From Lunularia cruciata (Eukaryota > Streptophyta > Marchantiopsida > Lunulariales > Lunulariaceae): DNA of 64,000 nt. The position numbers and the translations under genes were made by a program. Position 1 is the stretch's first letter. Each line of letters opens with the position of its first letter. Of the stretch, positions 55,366 to 64,000 are shown in pieces. The DNA is taken from the NCBI GenBank assembly GCA_948567375.1, contig OX419762.1, positions 48,961,034-49,025,033 on the forward strand. Reading direction: 5' to 3'. Below the pieces are notes generated by a model. That model did not search any database. It saw only the letters and a program-made list of their open reading frames with translations, and was not told the DNA's origin.

Positions 55366-56298
55366 ATGGACGAGTGGAATGTCGTAAGTCGGAAGAAAGG
55401 CGCAGGTCGTCGGATGGCCGCTCCGTATGTCAATTCATCGTCCGCTCATCATCCGCGCAAAGAATCGCCACAGGTTCCGTCGGAGGTCTTGGTGAAGGGA
55501 GTTTTCGAGGAAGTAGGGATAGTGGATAATGAGGAAGAGGAGGAGAAGCTGTTGTGGAGAATGAGAAGGGCAGTTGTGAAGGTCAAGGAGTCGTCGTTCT
55601 TCTCGAACTTCTTGAAGCAGATGATCGATCTGAAGGTGACGGAAAATTTGCTTCGAAGTGGAGACCAGCGGCTGACCGGTGGGAATTTGGGGAGCGAAGC
55701 AAGTGAGATTTTACGGATGCAAAGAGGGATGGAGGACATGAGTATTGTGGACGAGGTGGAAAGGAAGGACGCTTGCAAGGAAAGCCCAACGGTGGAGTTG
55801 GTGTTGTATGGAGTGGGAAGCATCTACACTGCGGAGATCGCACGATGTCAGCTTGCACTTGCGCTGTTAATGAAACAGAATTCAAGTTCAATTGGTGAAA
55901 TCCTGGTGTATGACCCTATAATGACTCCCATAGAATGCAGGGTGCTCAGAACTCTCGGCTGTGTGCCACTTGAGACGAATAATAACGGAAAAAGACCTAT
56001 AAGTGGACCGACTCTATTTTACATGCCACACAACGAGGTGGAACTTTATGATACTTTAGTTGAAACGAATTTGGAGCCGTTCAATCTCAAGAAGATAGTC
56101 ATTCTTGGGAACAGTTTCCGTAAATACAGTGAGAGATGGACTATGCATCCGTTACCGGACGGTGAAGTCCCTTACTATTTGTTGAAGGTGCAAAAGCTTG
56201 TGCAAGAAATTCCAGTAGCTGACGGGTTCTATCCGTCTGCTTTTAATGATACGAGTTGGCATTTTTTCTTTGACTTGGAAGCTTCACAGCTCAGTTGA
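55366..56298 (+). CDS. SRR1-like: SRR1-like (SENSITIVITY TO RED LIGHT REDUCED 1 family) protein, 310 aa
   Basis: A complete single-exon ORF from ATG 55,366 to TGA 56,296-56,298. Residues 1-60: Lys/Arg- and Ser-rich start, then an acidic run (EEEEE, 56-60). Residues 60-135: helical, charged, with no known motif. Residues ~142-300: the SRR1 domain, with ELVLYGVGSIYTAEIARCQL (144-163), EILVYDPIMTPIE (178-190), PTLFYMPHNEVELYDTL (215-231; many relatives have Cys at N223), IVILGNSF (244-251), and the C-terminal FNDTSWHFF (293-301). In Arabidopsis SRR1 acts in phytochrome-B red-light signalling and the circadian clock; its yeast and animal relatives are less well understood. The biochemical role is unknown. 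No stops or frame damage; base composition is less AT-rich than the neighbourhood. The ATG choice rests on it being the first in a frame open from near 55,330. The gene lies just beyond the truncated LTR-1 element. Confidence 0.9.
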   Translation: MDEWNVVSRKKGAGRRMAAPYVNSSSAHHPRKESPQVPSEVLVKGVFEEVGIVDNEEEEEKLLWRMRRAVVKVKESSFFSNFLKQMIDLKVTENLLRSGDQRLTGGNLGSEASEILRMQRGMEDMSIVDEVERKDACKESPTVELVLYGVGSIYTAEIARCQLALALLMKQNSSSIGEILVYDPIMTPIECRVLRTLGCVPLETNNNGKRPISGPTLFYMPHNEVELYDTLVETNLEPFNLKKIVILGNSFRKYSERWTMHPLPDGEVPYYLLKVQKLVQEIPVADGFYPSAFNDTSWHFFFDLEASQLS

Positions 56299-59200
56299 AG
56301 TTTATGTCGTCTTTTACCATTTTGTCTGGATGACTTCCTTTTGGCGATGCAGGCAGTGTAACCTTGTTGCACCGCCTGCTTGCAACACTTTCTCACTTTC
56401 AGCCCTTCCGATGCAGCGAGGAACAACTGTGTCTTTCCCAAATTATAACTTAGCCTGCTACTTCTGGAAGTGGTCTCTGCACACAATCAGCTGTAGCTAA
56501 CCCTTGGGCAATGAGAACGTCGTGCTTCATACAACTAGTCCAGGTATTGTGAGGGGACATAGACTTGATTAATTAATTATCTCTGCAGAAGTGGAGAGAC
56601 CAATGTTAATCGTCAATTGTAGGTTGTTTAATGTGCCTGAAGGAGTGCCAAGGACCTCAATGAATGAGAGGCTCCCAGAAAAGAGTCTCTAAACGCCAGT
56701 TGTACAAACCTGTAACGTGGAAACCTGTCTCTGTAATTGGTGCTGATTGGATTATTGTTGCTCTTCAGTGATTTCATCTCGTCCTGGGTTGAAACTTTAT
56801 CAGAACCGGTTTCTCTGGTTTTGTCTAAAACTGATTGATTATTATCTCTCCCAATCAACTAACGATTTGCATGCCAAAATGGTTTGTCAGGTAGAAAAGT
56901 GCTGGCAAGTTCTGCTCTTAGCTAGCAAATCCCTCAGATTTAGTGCAACGGCTTAAGGTGAAGATAAAGTATTCAAAGTCGAATCAATTACCTAGTTTCT
57001 AAGTCCAAGAATGTCGTGCGCGATCTTGGTCGTCCTCAGTTCATCTCTGAAGTTGTCCTGCAGGTCTTTTGGACCTACAACTACAGTTTCTCCTAGAGAT
57101 TACCGGATGGATCAGCTTGTATGCCACATTGCAAAGCGGTAGATCTTTGCAGAGATGCCTCTTATTGGCCAGTAGTATCCTCTGTAATGGTGATGGGGCT
57201 GTCATAGCAGCAGAGGTACTCTATAAACAAAACGTCTCTACGTGATATATATACAGGACTACACTTGTCTGAAGATATATTATGTTCTTCTTCTAGAATT
57301 GCTTGAGTTCTCTTTTCAACTCAGTTCTTCAGAAGGCATAAGGTTCTGTGATTGTAAGAGGTAGATACCCAGCCAAATTCCTGTAGAAGTATACTGAGTG
57401 TTCCGAGCTTCTGGGGCAAGCTCCCTCTGTCATTAGAAGGCCATGTGCAGAGTCCACATGCACTTAAGTCATATACTGATTTCTATGGCCACCAGGTTGT
57501 CTCGCGTTATTTTTGACAGTTGCATCACCCAATAAAGTACTTCAGAATTCAAGTTAGCCTTTCGTTTCATTCACTGGGATTCTTACCGCATACATAATCT
57601 GATCTTAGACGACATTACGAGGTGGGAAAAGCTCTGCGCACTCAAGTGCTATACGCGTCGTAGTGCTAGTCGCCTATCACAAGGGTCTCTAACCTGAATA
57701 TCTTTGGAGCATCTTAGAACCCCATACACTCTTCATCCCTTTTCATCATATTCAGAGTTCTTTTTTGCCCGCGTATAATATAGAATTCCTTCATAACTGT
57801 TTGGAGGAATTTGACATTCAAGTTTTTCTCGGGACGTCTCTGTGAACGATATAAACTAGAAACTGGTGGAGTGCTGAGCCATGTCCTTTCATAGAAGAGC
57901 TGGGCAAGCAGTGTATGAAATACCAACCACTTAAGACTTGAGATCATGCTCTGACTTATCCTGTTAGTGATAGTGCATTCTTGCATATTTCAAGTCAGTC
58001 TTGAAATATCACATCATTTTTGCTTTCTCACAGAATTCCGTGTGGTTGAATCCAAATAGTGGCATGAGGTGAAATCTCCTGTGTCATCGTGTCCCGCACC
58101 GTCTGCTCGTTTGTGTCAGAGATTGCCAGATGATCTTGGGTCCTTGATATCAGCGAAATCAAGGTTACCTGAACTAGTAGTGGTTCAACAGTCTCCCAAC
58201 TGGTGAGTCAGGGAAGTTTCTGGAAGTAGTCATCTGACAGGGTCATTTCTCGAGTGTATTCTGTAAACGTCGTGCAAGGCAGGCATCATTTCGTGGTGTC
58301 ACCGCTGGAGTAAGGTTCTTTGATGGAAATTGTCTGGAGAACCAAGTTTGCTATAGTGACGCGGTGTGACAAACTCAGACTTTGGGTGTAGCTTTCGATA
58401 CATGTTTACCGCTAGAGAACTGTAGGAAGGCTGCTAAAGAAGACAATCGGCCGAGGTGAGCAGCACAACATATACAGCTATCAAATGTGGACTCCGATGC
58501 TGGAGGACAAAGCCCCAGACAGAAAAGCAACATGACAACCCCAGCTTTTGGACGTGGAATCTAATCTAGGTTCTCCATAAGATGCATGCGGAAGCTCGAG
58601 TTCTGCTGTACTTTGAGGCGTATGACAAACCCGAGTTTTCAATGTGGTCTCCAGTTTTAGTTCTTTTAGAAACCTGAAGAGATCTGAAGAATTTTGTTGT
58701 AGTGAGCCATTACTGCACACGGGTGGGCCTAGGTTTTGGATGTGAAGAGCTTTTCCTCGCTAGATGAGAATTGTACCAGCCTGTTCTGTTTTACCGGTTG
58801 AATAGAGGGAGATCGGAAATTATGCCATTATCTGATCTTGGTGTCAACGGTTGTCTGTGTAGACGGCCTTGAGCACTACAGACAGTATGCATAATCACAG
58901 TCTGAGAATGCAAGTAGGATGTGGCTGCAGAGAATTGCCCTATTTAGATTCCTCTTGTGAATTGTCAACCTCTTTTCCTGAGGTAAAGGCCAAAGGGATC
59001 AGTCTTGTAGGTCTGTAGTCTCAGAATCTTTCTGCAACTGTATTGCAATTTAAACAGTTGAAAACGAAACGAGAGTACTGGTATTGGAATGATGATTAGT
59101 TTAACTGCGGCTGTTTTGGATTCGAGGCTACTATTTTGGTGACGTCTGCATGAGAGTAGTTAATTTCACAATTTTGCATATGAATCCAACATTTATGCGT

Positions 59201-60180
59201 TTGACGTATCTGCTGAGGGATAACATACTTTTCCTACGATAAAATTTTTCTTAGAAAGAAGCGAAAGACACCTTCATGTATTCGTATCCGGTGCTTGCCA
59301 AAGTTACGTTGGAAGGGAGTTATGGACCCACCTTCCGCATGCAAATTGGCCACCAGTTGTGCATGTCAGTATCAGAGAAGTTGAGGTTTTACAAAACTCC
59401 CCACTTAAAACGTTTTGGGGACATCACTCGCAGAGCGTGCCACTAGTGGACCATCTTCAATCTCAGTGTTCTGTTTCACTTAACCTTTAATCATGTGTGA
59501 TCCTTAAGGTCGTCTGTCGTCTCTCTGGAGTATCGGTTCCTCGGTTTTTCCCCCATGTTTTTCTTATTTCAGGTATCGGTGGAGCACACTGCTTTGAAAC
59601 TTGAATAATTTCCTTTGAGGAAGACAGTGGATGAAGTACGTATAAGCTTGTATAATACGGTTATACTCAGGCCAGAGGTGTAGGGGTATCAACATGCGTA
59701 AAACTGCCAAGACTTATTTATTAGTCGAACATAGCCAGTCTGAATCTAGGGGAAACTGGAATGATGCCGCCCGGTTTGTCATGGTGTTCACTGTTTGCCA
59801 GGCCGAGAGTTGATTGACCGAAGCTTCGAACATGAGTCCTTTTGTTGTCTGAACGAAACAGTTCTTTAGGCGATGTTGAAGTCGATTGTCTGGTCTGTGC
59901 GTGACTTTTACGAGGCTTTTCAGATGGTTGCCATCTCTAGAATTGGGAATTTAACCTCCTCGTCCTTCCGGAAATATCTGAGTGAACATAAACTTCCATT
60001 GAGACTAGTAGGAGAAACACCTCGTGTCTTTCCTATTTAAAGACGAGGACAGGGTGACACAACTTAATCCTGAATGGTTGGATGGAGAAAACCGTTCCTT
60101 CTTTCACTCATGTCTTAGAATGATCATACGGATCTACGTATGCCATTCAGCTTATGCAACCAAAACAGAACACAACTTTT
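56299..60180. other. Unique sequence downstream of SRR1 gene, no gene seen
   Basis: About 3.9 kb of balanced composition with only short reading frames. The first part must include the SRR1 3' UTR. AATAAA occurs at about 57,530, but I cannot assign it as the poly(A) signal. A loosely repeated motif, TGACAA(A/C)(C/T)(C/T)C(C/A)G followed by a TTTTGG/TTTTCA stretch, occurs near 58,367, 58,530 and 58,622. A non-coding RNA or further exons cannot be excluded. Confidence 0.5.
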
Positions 60181-63100
60181 AAATTGAGCCTTCAAGTGAA
60201 TTATAAGCCCGTTTTTACCCATATAATTGAAAGAAACGAAATCATGTAGAAGAATTCCTCATTTTATCATTATCAAACAACATTTGATCTGAAAAACACA
60301 ATCCCTGACTGAATATACGTCAAAAGATTTCATGAAAATTACTGAAGCTCGCATACGTTAATCACTACACAACGTTTAACGAAGTTAGGCTCGAACACGA
60401 TAGGTAACAAGTAGTGACGATTGGACAAGGTTGAGCGCATAAAATGCCAGTAAAAAGTTAATAGTTAGCAAATGAAGCGAAGATGTGCCATCAAAATATG
60501 AAAAATATTAATAACATGGATAATATGCATTGTGAGTGGTCATACTATAGCAAGTGGCTTTAACTTTTATCCGGAAGAATAGTTAGTGACCAAGTGAGAA
60601 CCTGAGTAAAAGTTTACAGACGAAATGATAACCTGAAGGTCGAGCTAAAATAAACGGCAATAAAGTTGTAACAGATTGAAACGCATTAACATTGAGCAGT
60701 TCAAGTTAATAAAACTGGAATAACTGAATAGAGTCTCTCCCATAGATAATCTTATAGTCCTAGTAAGAATTTCATGTTCTGCTCAAGTTTAAACTCTTCT
60801 GCACTATCCTAAAGAACATCGGTAGTATGTGAGATCTTTTGCTATAATGTCACCAAGGTTGTAAGCGAATCAACAAAGTGCTCTGAGCCTTTAATAGGAA
60901 GAATGGTGAATACCGATTAAAAGCTCCCAAATAGTGTCATACATGGGTACCACTGGTGGATGTCACTATTGGAGAAGAGTGAAGAGTGTAACCTTTTTCC
61001 CTGCTACATGCATAGGTACAACTTCTTAAATGCTTCCAATGGATGTTTGGAATGTTCTGAATTCAGGACTTTAGTGAACTTTGCTCTACACATCTTCTTT
61101 CCTCCCTTGTTATATACTCTTCCTTTTGGTCGCTTGGTGGTTAATATTGGAAGCTATCTCTATATTCGATTATTAGTGTAGATATTATATGCAAAGAAGA
61201 ACAAGCATTTGGATGTTGAGATAAAATTGGAGACTCTCAATTTCCTCAATAAATCTGAGCTACCCATGAGCAAGCAATACTGAATTTTTTGGTGGCACGT
61301 CCAATGGTTTAGAATTTAGAAAGAGCAAGACTTTATTAAGTTGTTAGCATCCATACTAAATTGATTTCAAAACTTATTTGGGATATCTCATTCTTATGAT
61401 CCATTATGAACTTTATCATTCAAAAGTTAGTAGATCAAAGAATTGAAGCATGATGTTCCCAAATAAAATAACATTAGGAAGAACTATAGGACCATCAAGC
61501 ATAACTATAGAACTAATGTAATGTGCTACGTTTACAAGAGGTAGATATTAGTAGATTGAGTTTTTGGTAGTTTCTCATCTTACAATTTAGTTCACCATTA
61601 CACAAAATTAATAAATTTCTGCCCCTTAACTTTTTTTACTTTAAGGCCTAAGTTAGGATTAATTATTTGGAATTTACCTTACTCATTTCATAATATCTAC
61701 ATAATAAAGCCAACATTTGACTTGAAATACACCTTTAAGCTAGTCTAGAGATATCAATAAATGAGATCAAACCTACTCCTCCAATGTAAGCAAGCTAAAA
61801 TGTGAAAAATATCATACAATATCTTTGCTTACTAGCTAGTCCAAAGACCTCATATAAGGATTTCCACTTTTTATAGCCTCCTTATTAATAAATTCTTCCT
61901 TGAAAAGCTAGTTAATAGCTACTCCTAGAAGCTCCAAGTCTATAAACACAAATTTTAACATTTGGGCTTATATTTTATTTTTAAGGAGCGTATATTCTAG
62001 ATATTACTCTAGTGTTTGTAATTATGCAGTCTTTAGATAGAAGAAATACATGTACCTTCTATTATTATCTTTTAAATGGAATGGTGTAGCACTAAATAAG
62101 CTCTAAAATTGTAAAGGTTGGGTTTTAACTTCAAGACCGTTTAGAAGCTTTCTATCTAACATATTTATGGACTACCTTGGACTTTCACCTCTTGTGATCA
62201 AGTAGAATTATGTGTATGAAGTAAGTTTTGAAGTCTTCTCTTAGTGCTACGTTTAAGAAAGATGTTTGTGGAGTGAGTGCAAATGCTTTAATTGTGGTAA
62301 GAGATTGAGCTGACCATCAATAATATAATGCTACATAAATTCCTAATCACTTTCTTAAGCTAAAACATAAATGATAATTTCATATTCCTATTCATAGATT
62401 ATCAAACAAAGATTCACTAGAATTGGTGATTTCATGATTCATTATGCAAAGTTCACCTCAAAACTCACCACTAAGAATATTTGACAATAAATGTTTTGTA
62501 TGGATTTTGAAAGAGAAGTTAAGAGGTCTATAAATTTCTTGTCCATGTCTTAGCTCAACTCTCCTACTTTTTAAATTGGGTGCTCATAAAGACTTCTCCA
62601 AAATAGACTCCAAAGGAAATATGCCTCTACTTACCATTCTCCCTTTTTGTAAATTCAAATTCTACCACAATGGCCAATCATTATTTTTAGGAAGTTGGCA
62701 TTTGTACCACACCTCTGTTATCCTACCAATAAGTAGCATGAATCTTTTGGGGTTCCACAATAATCACCAAAGTCTCCTAACAGCAAGTCAAAAATGACAT
62801 CAAATACCACCATAAAGGAATTAGGAGACAACAAGCTGAACGTAAAAATCTCCAGGTTTGTAAAAGAGAGGGCTTGGGATTGCAAAGATTAAGTTCACCA
62901 CCTCAACATCATGCCATTACAACATACTATTCTCTCTTGTCTTTATCTTTTTCTCTCCCTGCAAACACACAATAGTAACACAACCTCAGTCAAACTAATC
63001 ACATATAGTAGATGCATAATCTCATCAAACACAACCATATTCTATTGAAAAATGTCAATAAAAGTGTCTCCTATCATACTATGAAGCAAGCCTTGAAATA

Positions 63101-64000
63101 ATACTACAAAATTTTGATGCCTCAAGATGAACCATGCAGTAATATTTTTACCTCAACAATATGCATACTTGTAGTCATCGCATCATAAGAATGTTGGCAC
63201 AAGTTCCAATCACAATAGCCTTTACCATTGATGATTTTAATTGGCATTGGTAATTAAAACAACAAACATCACTTGTAGCACTTGCATATTTAGCTCATGC
63301 ATTAGAGTGAATCCAACAACAATATCACCTATTGATGTTGTATCAACATCCTCTCTTTGTGCATACCCTTGTGGAAATTATTGACCAAACCTTTGAGGTA
63401 CAAAATCCAACAATAGTAGTAATGCATGGCCGGCCTACAGGATGAGTGTGTTGCAATCCATCCACTATTGAGTATGTCAATCAATCATAGAAGCAATCTC
63501 AACAATGATCATAGTAGCAATCACGGCAAGAGCAACCACTATAGATAAGATGTCATTGTCATATCTGCAAGGAAAGTGGTATTAATCCACAAACATGTCC
63601 TCAATGTTGTATACCTACATCTTTTTCTAATACACTCTAGACTATAGAACCTTGAATGAGCTAGATCCCAAAATATTATATATATAGATATATATCCAAT
63701 AGAATTAGTGATTGGTTATGGTTGTTAGATCAAAAAGTGCTAACAGAACAAATTAGCAGATTAGATGAGGCTGCTAGGATTATATATGTAAAACTCATAT
63801 GATTTGTTGTAAATGATTCACTTAATGCAAGTAATAATCAATATCATTTGCACAATAAAGCTCATTGTTTAGGATAGAGCATTTACACAACATCAATATT
63901 GTATCAAAGTTGGGAATCAAAGTCAATAGGACCTTATCCAAACCACCAACATGTCTTTGATAATAAGGTGGTAGTATTTGCTAGAGATTTGTATCAATAC
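60181..64000. other. AT-rich intergenic sequence, no gene seen
   Basis: No credible reading frames or element borders. A short TA-rich tract (ATATTATATATATAGATATA) lies near 63,675-63,695. Confidence 0.5.

Noticed and set aside
57714-58720. Small frames downstream of the SRR1 gene as exons of a second gene
   Set aside because: No domain similarity, no convincing splice-linked frames, and composition like surrounding non-coding DNA.

Overview
This window is nuclear DNA from a land plant, probably one with a large, repeat-rich genome such as a gymnosperm or fern (inference from composition, the gene's sequence and repeat load; the species is not identified). I can support only one ordinary host gene: a single-exon SRR1-domain gene at 55,366-56,298 (+). 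Nearly everything else is transposable-element sequence, much of it nested, with decay dominated by C-to-T changes.

Layout. 1-6.0 kb: a solo LTR of a gypsy-like family (called LTR-1 here), split by a 3.7-kb element (N1) and by a piece of 18S rDNA. 6.5-6.9 kb: a fragment of the same N family. 7.1-8.2 kb: a ~156-bp tandem repeat carrying another solo LTR-1; a third solo LTR-1 lies at 9.2-9.9 kb. 9.9-12.6 kb (-): a decayed copy of an unusual Ty3/gypsy element (MT-gypsy). 14.2-14.8 kb (-): a PIF/Harbinger-type transposase relic. 19.25-49.06 kb (+): a second, much more complete MT-gypsy, about 10 kb once three later insertions are subtracted: a full-length gypsy element with 3.2-kb LTRs (FG, 19,865-32,154) and two N elements (N2 34,576-38,352 in gag; N3 41,830-45,608 in reverse transcriptase). 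51.0-54.96 kb: a 5'-half LTR-1 retrotransposon (LTR, primer site, gag). 55.0-56.3 kb: the SRR1 gene behind a small fold-back. 56.3-64 kb: no supported gene.

Most notable: MT-gypsy encodes, between protease and reverse transcriptase, a C5 cytosine-DNA-methyltransferase-like domain (motifs I, IV, VI, VIII and IX/X in order), and its integrase ends in a PHD finger rather than a chromodomain. The second copy at 9.9-12.6 kb has the same two domains, so this is a family trait. A retroelement with both a DNA-methylation writer and a chromatin-reader module is the best candidate here for an undescribed system. Next is the N family: three full copies of about 3.7 kb, TG...CA ends, exact 5-bp target duplications, no visible LTRs, and one long coiled-coil ORF. 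FG has a reverse transcriptase/integrase that, from memory, resembles fungal gypsy elements.

All element proteins carry premature stops or frameshifts and are called pseudogenes; functional statements refer to the family, not to activity of these copies.
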